Assembly (NCBI RefSeq): GCF_052324685.1
Contig: NC_135221.1
Span: forward strand, 4,302,720-4,366,719
Reading direction: 5' to 3'
DNA length: 64,000 nt
Source: Brachyhypopomus gauderio
Lineage: Eukaryota; Chordata; Actinopteri; Gymnotiformes; Hypopomidae
In this document: one piece after another, positions 41,198-54,414 of the stretch
How the letters are laid out: each line of letters opens with the position of its first letter
Position numbering within the stretch: the first letter of the stretch is position 1
Program-made: the position numbers and the translations under genes
The notes under the pieces: model-generated
Seen by the model: only the letters and a program-made list of their open reading frames with translations
What the model was told of the DNA's origin: nothing
Databases searched by the model: none

Positions 41198-41460
41198 CTG
41201 AGACGATACTCCGGAAGTGGCTAATATAACAAAGAACGACTTCGGAAAAAAAGACCTTAGAAAGAAACAAACTATAATAACCGAAGTAATGTGCTATTCT
41301 CGCAATGATATAAGTCCCTCTGCCATATGGCCACCACAGGATATCGCTCCGGGTTGTTTTATTCCGTTAACGACGCCGTGTTGTCAGTTTGGAGCAACAC
41401 ACCGTGTGGTGAGGTTGTTCACGAGCCCTGTGCAGGTAGGGCCAATGTAAATGAGCCTTA
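41198..41460 (-). promoter_or_regulatory. candidate LNX promoter and 5' noncoding exon
   Basis: On the minus strand an ETS-type site (ACTTCCGG, about 41211-41218) is followed by a near-perfect 5' splice site (CTCAG/GTGAGT, intron from about 41197). The acceptor before the coding exon at 38016 has no local promoter-like sequence, so a distant untranslated first exon is expected. The flanking 41340-41490 stretch has more CpG than its surroundings. Inference only. Confidence 0.35.
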
Positions 41461-41499
41461 CGCGCGCCAGGTAGTGAACGGCGCGCGGACATTTGGACA

Positions 41500-41880
41500 C
41501 TTTGCACAAATGTGCAGTGCAATTCGATATCTTATAGACATATTTGATTTACATATTAATCACAACAGGACAGCAACATGAGTCGGGTCTTTAGAATGTT
41601 TAATGGGGGAAAGAGTAGCTGTATGGCAAGACAGCTCGATTCATGAAAAGATTCGTGAATTAATATTCAGTATTCTGATTTATGTGCTTTTTTATGCTTA
41701 GCTTTTTATGTCATTGTCTTTCCCAAGACTGCCACTGCAGGATATGGGGCGAGGACACACACACACACACACGCACACACACACACACACTCCCGCGAAT
41801 CAAATTTTGTGCATGTGTGTATACACAATAAGCGTATATGTATATATACACAGACATGTATACTTACATATATATAAATC

Positions 41881-41942
<62 letters not shown>

Positions 41943-43995
41943 ATTTGACTCTCTTGCTGCTAACTGGACACCATTGTAAAAAGTGAATCCACATAAATCC
42001 CTAATACTTCAGTTGTTCATTTAAGGTAATAAGCAAGTTCAGTTGTCAGGTGCTTTTTCTGCCTGTTTGTGTGTGTAATTGCTTTATGAGTCAGTAATTT
42101 AATTATCAAATTAATTACAATGACCTTCACTTCAGGTTATTCAAAGTGTGCTCAAATATTATCATGGGAAACAACAAAGATGCATGTTTCTTATATACCT
42201 GTATATAAATAGAACATTACATTAAACCTTAGTTTAGATTAATCATTCTCAGTAATTCCTGTTTCTTTATTTGAAACTGAAGAGGGTGTTAAAAAAAGCC
42301 TCTCTAAATGATACCCAATAAAGTAATAAGACATTGTTTGAAACCCTGCCACTTAAAAGGCCTTTGACACTCAGACACTGGCAGCTTCCAGACCCCTGCA
42401 GGACACAGGGGAAGACCCCCCCACCACACACACACACTCACCCTCGTAAAACCACTCTGTTCAGACTTGTTACACACTGATTTATGCTCTTGTGGGTCCT
42501 GCACAGACAATGACATTTGCTGATTAAATAAATCATGTTCAAGTGTTTTAGGTTCTCTCTTTTATCTAGTTTTTATCCAGCTTTTGCATTATATTCTGGA
42601 TGTAGTATATATGTGCTGCACAAGGGTAGTAAAGTTAGTAAAGTTACTCCACTGTATATAGAACAACAAAGACAACAACACATTTGTACTGCTTTCTAGT
42701 TTTTATTTTTTCTTCAAGTAGAGCACTGTCAGTCTAAATGAACTTTTGTCATTTCTCTTTTATCATCATAATCTGACTTGTTGAAATCTGTTTGAGACAC
42801 ACTGCATTTGTCATCTTGCATAATTCATGGCAAAATGTTTCGCATTAACGCGCTCCATGACAGACTGATGAATATGTCTCGCTACATGTGTAAGGTGTGT
42901 AGTGCATGTGCTCTACAGAGCGAAGTGAAGCCACTACCGAGTGTGAGTGGTGCCACACGTGTGTGCACTGTGTGGACCTGCACAGCTGCCAACAGATGCT
43001 AAACGCAGACTCCAGAAAAAGGCTCGAGAGTGACACCGTGTGGCCAGGCTTTGCATTCTCAGCCATCATTCAGCCAGCGCCAATTGCCAGGGGATGATTC
43101 TGGTGATCTAATACCTAAAAAAATCAAGCCGCATACAAATTCCAAAACCAACAAAACACAGTAAAAATCATAATTTGGTAAATGCAATGTGAACTTACCA
43201 CAAGGAACAAAAATGAATGAGACCATAATTAAATATGTTATCTAGCATGTGGTGAACAAGAGGAGTTTGGCTGGTGGTGGGAAAAGTTGCCTGAAACTCT
43301 GAGGCTGGAGTGTAAAGACGACAATAAAAGAGGCCGCGGTGAAGGACATCCTTCCTGAATCATCTCCACAAGCTTGTGTGTTTGAGCAGGGCTCCTCACA
43401 AACAAGAATGGGCCTGTTTGTCCTTGCCGGGATCGGTAAACATCCTCGACACAAACACCAATGAGGGGGAGAAAAAACTCACCAAGCCAGCTGCACTCTC
43501 ACTGCAGTCTGCCTTTGATGTCTGCAGGGGTGAGCTGATAATGGAGCTTCTAACATCTTAATCCTTTTAATTGTAGCGCAGCTCACTCAAGGTTTATCTT
43601 GCTCACTATGACCTAATAGAAGGGATCAGATTTATGACCAAATGTCCCGTATCTTATAAGGCTTGTATGTGGAACCTTGATCTTTTGGGGTGGATTCTGT
43701 GATTGCCCAAAAACACAGAGAAACTGACCCACGCTTAATCTTGGGGTTTAACATGGACGGGCTGATGAATGGGTGAATGAATGAATGAATGAATGAACAA
43801 ATGCATGAATTGATGAATGTGTCTGATTTGTTAAGGCTATGATGATTAAGGTCCTGTGCATGCAGTCTGAGAGTGCAAAGTCAAAAACTTTGCAGATTTG
43901 CGGTCTCTGGGTTTTTTTCCGCTAGTCGTAATGTCACGAGAGTCTACAGCCTGCTGCCTAATGTTATTGGTCTATGTAAGTACAAATATATGGTT

Positions 43996-44029
<34 letters not shown>

Positions 44030-47000
44030 GTGCTGTGCCACACTCCCTCCCCCACTGCACCACGTGGAGACCTGACTGCAGGTGCAATGAATGGGGCTCT
44101 ATTGCGGCGTGGTTGCTAGGAAGCCCAGGGGAGGCGCGTTAACTCTGTGGGCTGTTCCCTTTCAGCCCAGCCACACACATACCCACCCCCCTCCCCACCC
44201 CCCCCGCTCCTCAGGCCAGACAGCCAGGCATCTGTTTCAGGCCATCACTAGCCCCCCCTGACTGCTGGCCCTGTCTGGCCCCCACATGCAGGCCCTAAAT
44301 CAGTGCCAGGGGGGTGCACTGCCCTCCCCCGACTGGCTTTACTGTCACATTTGAGCGTCATTTCAGCAGGGCAATCAGCACTTGCTTTCCTCCGACGTCA
44401 CAAGTGTGCGGAAGTAACGTGCCGAGCCTTATCATCTCCATATCAGTCCAAGTCAGTCGTATGTGTCTCTTTCAATCCCCAGCTCAGTCTTTCGGTCTCC
44501 ATTTGACCACCGTTGGGCCACGGTGGACATAACGAGACCCTCCGTGCAGATTCCATCGGCGGGCAGCCTTGTCTAAAGCCGACCATGTTTTACAAGCCAA
44601 CAACCACGACGTGGGCCTTGATCTTTGCCTGAGAATTTGCTTGCGCTAGTGTCGCAACATGTCCAGCACAAGCCTGAAGCGCTGTTGTCTAGTAAAGGTG
44701 CAGCCTATAATTTAACTGTATAATTCTGCTCACAGCCAATTGGCCCGCCACCCACAAGCCTTTCCTCCTGCACAGGTAGCAATTTGCATCTCTTTCGAGA
44801 CATCTCTACCTCTGACCCTCCACTGCGCTTGTTTGTACCTGCCGTGTAGCCCAGCTCGTCCTCCCAGCATGTCAGCCGTGTAACATCTTATCAGTTCCTG
44901 GAGGATCAAAGGTCCCGCAGTGATCATTATCATATCCATATCATCTCTTCCCTCCTTCTCTAGTCCGCCAGGAGTTCTGGGCTGGTCTGCTTGCTCTTTT
45001 CTTTGTCTTATCAAGAGAGGGTCTTCAGTCTGCTCAGTCTGGAGAGACAGCCTCGGGCTCAGGGCAAAGAGAAGAGGTCAGACTTGCCTCGTGTTTACAG
45101 CTAAAAACCTGACCCCATTAAGGTTAACTGGGAGGTTAATTCAACGTAGTAAATCTGAGTGGGCTGGTTGCACCATCTCTCAGAGTGATTTAATTAATAT
45201 ACCATGAAAAGTGAGTGAACCGACACTATCACACATTTTTGTGACGTGCCGTTTAGTGTGATCTGCCTGTAAAATGCTCCTTGGACACAAACCGCGGTGT
45301 CCCAATCTGAACCCCAGCGGCGGAATGACGAATCACGCGCATTTTTGGGCGGCCAGACAGCAAGAGGCGGGTTTCCAAAGGCGTGACCTAGCCCTGACCT
45401 GGCTGAAGGAAGTGGTCCCACAGCTCAGGACAAAGCAGCGTGGAGGAGAGTCTGAGGGGACGGACAGGGAGTGCGGGACAATGGGGTCCCACGCATTCAG
45501 CCTGCAAGACACACAAAGAACGTAGGCAGCCTGCTCCTTCCCTGTCACGCCTCGCCACAGAGCTGGCATTTCACACTGACCTGTGAACAGCCGTTCAATC
45601 AAACTACTGTTTAACCTCACCCCTGGCCCACACAGACACTGACATGAGTTTGCTGGGCTGGGTTTTTAAAAACACAGTGACACCATCTGTGTTACTCCAG
45701 CGTGGACCGCAGTGTGTCTTTCCTAAGTGGACTCCGTGGAAGATCATGAAAGAACTGGAACGTAGGTTATCATGTAGGAAGCACGATGCCTGAGGTCATT
45801 GGACTTGTAGAGGACACGTGCAGCACACGTGAAAGGTGCCGAGTGTGCCGAGCATCACGTGATTCACAGAAGTGGAGATGCAGGAGGTGTGAGGGCCTGA
45901 TTGCTCTGTAGGGAGTTGGAGGCACCGAAACCTCTTTGTCTAAGTCCAGCGCCCTATGGCAAGCCCCAAGAGGGAGAACTCACAACCCCTCCCCTCGCCT
46001 GTCCTCTCAATGGACTGCTCCGCCTCTTACCTGTCCTAGCCCTGGACCAAGGTGTGGGGGCTGCATATCAAACAGTCGCAGGCCTTTGATGTCCAGAGAA
46101 ACAAACACAGATTTGACCTGACTCGTAATAGCGTATTTGTTCCCTATAGTCATTCATGGCCTCCTCATTGAATGTGTAAGCCTTCAAAGGACTCTCTCCA
46201 TGAGCCGAGCTTACAGTAGCCACACTGGGTATGAGAGTGAGCTAAGCAGCCTGGTCATGGGCTGGAGGAAGACCATCTGGCTTCTTGCTTTTAAGATGTG
46301 ATATTGATTTATTGGCTGTACATATGAAGATAGGAGGCCACCAGCTGCCAGAAGCCCGTGGTGTTCTAATACTCTCCCCCAGCCCCAGCAGACAAAGGGC
46401 TCTGCTTCTCCCCACAGCCTCACTGGACCAGAGTGACGTGCCAGTCAGGAACCAAACTAGGGTTCTTGAATTTCTGCCTGTCCATAATTTCTGTAAATTC
46501 GGAACTGCAAGAACTTGGAATGTCAGTTACCCGTTCAGGTATTGTTTAACTGGTCTTGGTCATTGGTGTGTCGAGACGTAAGCAGTGAGACAACGGTTGG
46601 ATTAAGAAAGTTGGAGCTTACAAGACTGACAGGGTCAGACTTACAGCTGTAGGGCAGTGGGCCGAACAGATTCTTTGACACTTCGGCGCTCTTTTACGGA
46701 GCTTCTGTGCACCAGATCTCTTCCTCAGCTGTGAAGTGGGCCAGTCCTCCTATCTGTGACCTCGCTAGGCAGAGGGTGTCAGCAAGGCTCCCCTCTCAGT
46801 CCTCCCCCGACCCCCCACCCTCTCTCCCCACCCCCCACCCTCATTCCCTCCCACCGCAGCGCTGTGATGTGACTGCGTTCCCGATAATGAGGCGAGAATT
46901 TTATTGCCCTCGGCCTCCTGGCCTGGCACCAGCCTGTGGGAGCAAGGCACGCTGTGACCGTCCAGGCTGGCGTAGAGCGCCCCCCGCTGACCGCCCGTAT

Positions 47001-48540
47001 ATGTGCAGCACGCCTCACTCCACTGGACAGGTCAGGGGCGTCCAAATTCCGATTCAGACTTCACACGTCGTGGTTATTGAGAGGCAGTGGCGCGTGGGAA
47101 GCTACTGCCTGAGCAGGATCACTTCTCTTCTCGCGAGAACTTCATTTCAAAGTGAGGGGCCAAGACACCAGACTTGCGCATGGTGTGTAGCGAATGACAA
47201 TGGCTGCTCCCTCTACCTGTGGCTTCTGGAGCACGCGGGACCTCCAGCACAAAGGAACTATGGAGGTTCTTGGGTTGATGGATCCAGGACAGACGGCCCG
47301 CAAAGGGGTCAGCAAACACGGAAGGAACAGCCTGTCCACAGGAAGTGTCCTACTACCCACAAAACATAGAGAGTAAGAAAGTGGGGATGAAGAGAAGATG
47401 AAGAGAAAGAGATGGGGGGAGACTAGGGAGCCCAGTGTAGACCTTGTGGCAGCACACTGCATGGAGACCTTGTTAAATTGCCTGGTCTCTAATTGATAAG
47501 AGACTGCACATACACACACTTCACGCTGCTTATCTTACGCCTGCATCACCCCATTATCTTGTTTTAGGGGCCACATGCGTATGGTAGTGAGATCAAAGGA
47601 GTCTTTTCTGTCACGTTCAGAGGAAGCACGGCGACTTTTATGGCTCATGAGTCTGGAGACTCTTCTTTTTCCCACTTTGGTGCTCTGTAACAGTTAGTGT
47701 CAGTGACAAAAAAACAACCAAACTAATAAAAAAAAAAACGCCTGTCACATCCAACCTCTTCTCAAACCTACACTTGTGTTTAGATGCCCTAGAGTTTAAA
47801 TATGAAGAAATAGATAGGAAGGCAGTGCTCCCCTACAATCAGAAAAATCTAATGACCTTGTGGTATATTTATTCCCATAACGATTAACATGCGAATTGTG
47901 CTTTGAAAGTGTCTGCTGTCTGCTACTCCACTTTATCACTCCACATTTTACTTGTAGTGATCAATAATTACCCATTTTATTTATATTTTATTTATCAGTA
48001 TATGAGACCCCACACCTCTCTTTGCCATCTCCAACACCCCCAGCACCCCCCCGAGACGTAGACTACAGTGAGGGTGCTCTTTTGATGGGGCCGTCATTTC
48101 CTTCCCGGGACTCTGTTATTCCAGTAGGCTTTGTAAAGAAGCCAAGTGGCTCAGCTAGCCACAGACAGGAGGTGGGCTCTTCACAAGGAGCCGAGGTTGT
48201 CGGCCCAGCAGGGGAGGAAGGTGCACCTCGCAAGGGGACACAGGCCAAAAACAAACACTGGGCCTGAACAGGAAAAGAGCTACAAGATCCTGCTGAGATT
48301 CAGCGAGCACTCAATCCCTGGGTTTTATTGTCATGGCAAAGAGGCTGTTATGTCCCATAATAGGAACACACAGGCATTAGTGCCCATTTGGTCTCATTTT
48401 TTTAACATTGAGATGAATACTGGACAGTAATCATTATGTAAAAGTAAAAAGATATCTTCTTATTCAGTGATAACACAACACCTTCCTAGTCCTCCTGTTT
48501 TATTGCTGCTTTGATGGCGTAAGCGGATGTGTCAAGCATG
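41500..48540. other. gene-poor intergenic region
   Basis: About 7 kb with microsatellites ((CA)n 41755-41790, (GT)n 41885-41938, (CA)n 44004-44029), GC-rich stretches around 44100-44300 and 46790-47050, and many short overlapping open frames on both strands. No frame has a recognisable domain or coherent splice structure. Blocks near 44880-45190 and 48290-48400 look non-repetitive and could be conserved noncoding elements, but this cannot be judged from one sequence. Confidence 0.45.
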
Positions 48541-48544
48541 CGAT

Positions 48545-48690
48545 AGTCTTAGGCCGCCCCCTAGTGGTCAGGCTGGATATACTAAATGGTTCATTTGAGC
48601 ACATGATGCTCCGCTGACCACCAAGAGATGCGCAGCTTTTCTCGAACAAGCCTGGTGCTTCCTACTACAGAGTATAGACTGCCATCTGCT
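48545..48690. promoter_or_regulatory. two CTCF-like motifs in the LNX-slc25a43 interval
   Basis: On the minus strand, CCACTAGGGGGCGG (plus-strand CCGCCCCCTAGTGG, about 48554-48567) and CCAGCAGATGGCA (plus-strand TGCCATCTGCTGG, about 48680-48692) both fit the core CTCF consensus CCASYAGRKGGCR. They share orientation and are about 125 bp apart. Function is inferred. Confidence 0.4.
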
Positions 48691-48940
48691 GGTTCATTTA
48701 TTATATTGCATGACCAGCTTTTGTATTTTTGTCCGACGATCTGTTACAGACCCAGTTCTAAACTACTTTGACAACATAATGTGTGGGAACATCTTTAGTC
48801 ATATTTTGGAAGCCAGGACTATACTGAGACAGGGCTTGACTTGAGGAGGGATAACCCTCCAATTAAAAGAAGCTGTAACACTCCTCCCTTTGAATCCTCT
48901 TTGGATTAATATGATGATGTGTTGTTGATATTTTCACAGG

Positions 48941-49081
48941 AATAACAGGAATTCTTCATGTCAGACGACCACAGGGACAGAACAGACGAGGAGAATTTGG
49001 TGCACTTCGCATCTGCAAGAAATACAGCAAACGTCTGTGGACTATCTTCAAAAAGAAAAACAAGAACCATCACTAAACAGT
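48941..49081 (+). other. possible orphan 3'-terminal coding exon
   Basis: After a good acceptor (GATATTTTCACAG) the frame stays open for about 46 codons to TAA. The inferred peptide is basic and contains RRPQGQNRRGEFGALRICKK and KRLWTIFKKKNKNHH. An AATAAA occurs about 75 bp after the stop. I do not recognise the peptide and find no convincing upstream exon, so this may be chance. Confidence 0.2.
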
Positions 49082-49739
49082 TAATACAAACTGAAAGTAA
49101 AACGGAAAGTCTGTTCCTATAACTTTAAGGGATGGTCTCAACAATTAATTAAATAAAAAGGTCAAAATAGGCTAAAATAAAAGTTAGAGCGCCCCTAGCG
49201 CCGGCCCTGGTGTGTTACAATAATTTGTAAAAGTATAGGACTACTATTCAAGTAAAAAAACGTAATGAATATGATGTGATTCAAATGTTCCTAAGCACAA
49301 CACATGTTTCAACCTCATATGCCATTACGTATAAAAGTATTTTGATCTAAATTGTTTAGGCTTCGTATGTCTCATTTTAAAGAAGTCACTGACTTATTTA
49401 ATGAGTAATTAGCATTGTTAGCATAAGCATTGCAAAGTGATACTTTTGCTGAGATTGGGTTCCTTCTTGATAAAGACAAGAAATAATGTTTTTATTTTTA
49501 TTATTGTTGTTGTTATATAATTTTGCTCGCTAATATCTATATTATTATTATTACTAATATCATTATTAACAGCATAATTGCCTTTATTTTTTTTTCCTTT
49601 TGTCTGTGTCAGATCAAGAAATCTGAAGTACACTGATGTGGACTACTAATTTTCCTGCATGTCATTAAGAGTAGTAAAAAAGTAGTATTGTTAGTTAAAT
49701 GCGTTTGGCTTGTTTGGCTGTCGTGATTACTTTAAGAGC

Positions 49740-49975
49740 TGACGCGGGATCCACCAATAGACGCAGCCGGGATCACGTTGCGTCACGGGATCCGGTAGAT
49801 TAACCAAACAGTAGGTTCGTGTTCAGCAGCTGCGCTGTACGTTTATGTTTTAGGCGTCATGGTCAAATATAGTTGTAGGTTTCAGTAGTTTTGCCTCGGA
49901 GAGAAGTTTCTAATGCAGTGGCGCTGAAGTCGGTGGAGTGATAAAAGTGCAGTTTTATACGAGAAACGAGAGAAT
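49740..49975 (+). promoter_or_regulatory. slc25a43 promoter and 5' UTR
   Basis: Contains a CCAAT box at 49754-49758 and a CRE-like TTGCGTCAC at 49778-49786. GGGATCC occurs at 49746 and again around 49788. There is no TATA box. The start codon lies about 200 bp downstream. Confidence 0.5.
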
Positions 49976-52900
49976 ATGGCAACTGTTAATAAGGATGACA
50001 GACTGACAGGGTCTCAGAGTTTTTTGTGTGTCGGTTTTGCTGGGGTATTTAGCAAAACCGTTACATCACCACTGGAGGTCATAAAGATTTTGAGTCAAGT
50101 GGGGACTTATCACAGCAAACGCGGATTTGTGCACGGCTTTCTTCTGCTTCATCGGAATGAAGGTGCACGGGCATTTTGGAAGGGAAATGCGATCTCCTGT
50201 CTCCGGTTGTTCCCGTACAGTGCCATACACTTGGCAACTTATAAAAAGTGAGTAAATAAAGCAATTCCCATGACGCTAGCTAAATTAACTGACTTTGAGA
50301 CAACTAATGACTACGAGACCTCTAGTTATTTTGATTTACAACTAGCTAGCGTAGCTAACAGTCATGAAAATCATGTTTAATACCTGGAAAGTTATACGTC
50401 TTTATTTTGACGTCATTATCTTTAACGCACTAAATAATTTTAATGGACTTTATTGATGTATACAAGTATACTAGCTAGCCTAGCTTGCTGTGTTCATTTG
50501 ATGATGTCTATAGAAAGAAACAGTATACAGTTTTTAAATGTTCGCATGTTCGTCTTCATAAATTGGATATAGTTTATTGTTGTAGACAATTGAGGCAGCT
50601 CGATAGTTAAGACCGGAAGCAGGACAGAAATCAAATAGCTACAAAGTTTACTTCGGTTCATGCGGGCGTCATCATGACATCACGCCGTCTCTGAGCGTTC
50701 AATCACAGGGCTTAGCAGACGGCCGCTTATGACATCACACATCTGAGCGTCCAATCACAGGGCTTATCAGACGACCGCTTAAGAAATCACACCTTCTCTG
50801 AGCGTCCAATCACGGGGCTTAGCAGACGGCCGCTTATGGTGGTGTCATGCTTGCGCATGACATGTGAATAATAAGTTACCTGATAATTGACTAACTGTAC
50901 GACCGAAAATAAACGTATAATGTGCATAATAGTACATTCATTCATGCATGTCAGCGTTCACTTGTCATAGGTCAAGTGAATTATTCCCGTCCTTGTAAGG
51001 AAAGACTGTACACAGAGATGTCTGTCACATTCCGTTGCGTATAAATAAACACGGTCGTGTTTTGGAATGTTCTGTACTGTCTTCTAGGAAATAGGAGTTG
51101 TGTCATACCGAGCCTTAGGCAAGACCTGTGTCACTGATTAATACCTCTGAGAAATTACAAAAGTGTTTTTTCGTTCGTGATTAGTGGTTCAGAAGCTCAG
51201 ACTTTGCGTTGTTATTGTACTAATTTGCAGTTAAGGGTAAAGGTAATTGGATTTGTTCCTATGTCCAACAGGATTGTACACTTTCAAATGGATGAGTTTG
51301 GCCATATCTCACAGTGGAGGGCCATGGTGGCTGGGGGCCTTGCAGGTATAACCGCTGCTCTTCTTACGTATCCCCTGGAGGTGGTTGAAACCAGGCTGGT
51401 GGCCCAGAGCTGTCGAGAGGCCACATACACAGGGCTGGTGCACGCTCTTTCCAGCATCTATCGAGCCGAGGGCTTCCCGACACTTTACAGAGGTTTCTCC
51501 CTCTCTATCTTAGGTGAGCCTTGTTAGCCTCTAAATGGATTTATGCAGTTACATATGAAGCGAATGAAAAGTTGAAAGGTGTGTGCATACGTCTGTGGTC
51601 ATGTGCGTGCATGCATGTGTTCACGTGTGCATACATGTGTGTGTGTGTGTGTGTGTGTGCGGGTGTGGGTTCGCGTGTGCATGCATGTGTGTGTTTGTGT
51701 GTGCATGCGTGCATGTGCATGTGCGTGCATACGTGTGTTTGTGTGCGTGCATGTGTTCGCGTGTGCATGCATGTGTATTTTTGTGTGTGCGTGCGTGCAT
51801 GCGTGTGTTCGCATGCGCGTGTATTTGCATGTGTGTTTGCGTGCGTGCTTGCATGTGTTCACATGTGTGTGCATGAATTTGCGTGTGTATACGTGTGTGT
51901 TCTCGTGTGTGTGTGTGTGTGCATGCATGTGTTCACCTGTGTGTGCGTGTTTTCCCGTGTGCGTGCGTGTGAACATGCGCTGTGGTGAGTAGGTGCGGTG
52001 CCCTTCTCTGCTGGCTGCTGGGTAGTCTACATCAACCTGGACAAGCTGTGGGGGGGGCAGCAGTCCCGCCTCACCTCTCTGCAGAACTTCATCAACGGCT
52101 GCCTGGCTGCGGGGGCGGCCCAGACGCTCTCCTTCCCTTTCGAGACTATTAAAAGGAAAATGCAGGTGAGAAAAGCGTCTGCAAGTTGTGAGCTCATTCA
52201 GAATCTAATATCTGGAGATGAAGTCCTGGCTTCATTTGCATGGCACCTTTCGTATTAATTTCATGTCAATGGGGTTAGCATGAAATATATCAAGAACAAG
52301 AATCAAAAGGGGGATGTGTGAAAAGGATGACAAACTTGCACAGAAGCTAATTTGGAACAAACCTGATGAAAAACTATGCTATTAAAACAGTATTGTTAAC
52401 AATGCCATGTCAGTAGATGTAAATTAACATTTTCAATTTTTGTCAAAGAATAGAGTTACCATTTTATTCCATGGAATGGCCCCCTTTTAGATTATAGTCT
52501 TGCAAGCATTTTGTAACTTTAAGAACTCATAAAAGAACTTCAGATCTAGTGGAAAACTAGAACTTTACAACTGCACTCTTTACACTAAAACATCAAACTG
52601 CATCAACGTTCAATTGCAGTTGTTTTATAACCAATTTAACTTTCAAAATTGTGATAATCATTGATTGATTCCTACTGTGCAAGTGCCTTTTTAAGGATGT
52701 ATTGCAACTCTACTGTATATTATGGATATTCATGAAGTACTTCTAGTTGCCTCTAGGTGGCATACTTGTACAGTTCCTCAGCCTTTATTTATCAATGAAA
52801 CTGTGAATTGTTCTCTAAAAAAGGACTTGCCACACACACATACACACACGCATACGTAATTACATCTCTACAAGTTAAACCAGTTTGTTAGGTAAGGAAG

Positions 52901-54375
52901 GGGCCACGTTGCCTTAGTCTGCTGTGGATTGCAACTCACAGTCTGGTGTCAGGAAATATTGTCTCTGGAAATAGCAACATAATCCCACATCAGTCAAGGT
53001 GTGGGCTTCACTGAGGCTTTTTAGTAGTTCTTTCCTTATTTTACAGTCTCAATAAAACATGTAGATCTTATCCAGTAATGCCTTTTCTCAAGAGGCCTGT
53101 ATTTCATATGGTTAGTCACTGCAGTACAGTGTTGTGTGGTTGCCACGGTGCGTCAGTGCTCACTGATCCTGTCATAAATTCAATGTGACACCGTCACACT
53201 TGGATGTGACCAAGGGCCTAAATCCCCGAGTCCATGACTCATCGACTGCTGTGCACATCAGACCCACCCGCTTCCAAAGTACGCACATAAAACACACCAC
53301 TCTGAAGGTGGTTGTTCTTGTGTCATTGAAATGTTTCTGACATGAGTTTCTGACATTAGTAATAGGGCAGAGTTTCTGAAATATGTAAATGCTTTGTGTG
53401 TTTTTTCTCACCTAACTAATATTACCTCTATGTGTTTAATATCTTAGGCACAGAGTCTCCTCCTACCACATTGTGGAGGCGTAGATGTCCACTTTAATGG
53501 GGTGATAAGCTGCTTCAGACAGGTCATCAACACCAAGGGCATCTTGTCTCTTTGGAGTGGTATTACAGCCAATACAGTCAAGGTGAGTTTAGAATTTTTT
53601 CTGTTCTTAATTTTGTAGACATTTTCACTGTCCCTCAGTCCAATACCCACAAATGATTCAGTGTTACTCCCCAAGAGTGGTTTAGAGAATTGGAGTTGTA
53701 ACTGCTGTGGGCTTTAAATTGAGAACAAGCTAGTTGAAATGTTCATGAAATTCCCCCTGCTGTCATTTACAGTTAACCCATAGCACATGGGTCATGAAAA
53801 AACTCTGAAGGGCATTTCACTGTTCTTGAGTTAATCATAGTTAATGAATAAATGTGCCATCCAGGCTAACCAATGGCACACCAGCAAGGTGGTTTCTTCT
53901 CCAATCAGCTTTAAGCTGCTCTCTACATGAAATTTGCTGTGTGTGCATGATTCAATTGAAGCCAATTTCTTACCAGATCGTAAAGTAGTCGTGACATAAA
54001 AAATGTGAAATGCAATACACAAAAAATCTTCATTAATTTCCCACTTTGCATATGCAGTTAAGCTGCCACACTGGTCTGTATTCAAAGGAAAATGTAACAC
54101 AGGTTTTGCTTATCATAATTTCTACATATAACTGATTATATTATATTTTTTATATTGTCATAATTTAAAATCTCATTGTGGAATCAGAATGTTGTCGGGC
54201 TGATGACGTAAGACGTGCCTTTGAGCGGGACATGTAACCAAACAAACCAAGAAGTGGGTTTGGTTTGAAGAAGTGAGTGTTGGACACTCTGTGCCAAGGT
54301 CTTGTTTCTGCAATGTGTTCGAAGAAATTACATGACACGGGCAGAAAGAAGTGAATGTTTTGACTTGAAACTAAT

Positions 54376-54414
<39 letters not shown>

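Noticed and set aside
48022-48267. 81-codon frame rich in Pro/Gly upstream of slc25a43
   Set aside because: Compositional, no domain, no promoter or splice support.
51521-51992. Cys/Val-rich (plus) and His/Thr-rich (minus) long frames
   Set aside because: They are translations of the GT-rich microsatellite in slc25a43 intron 2.
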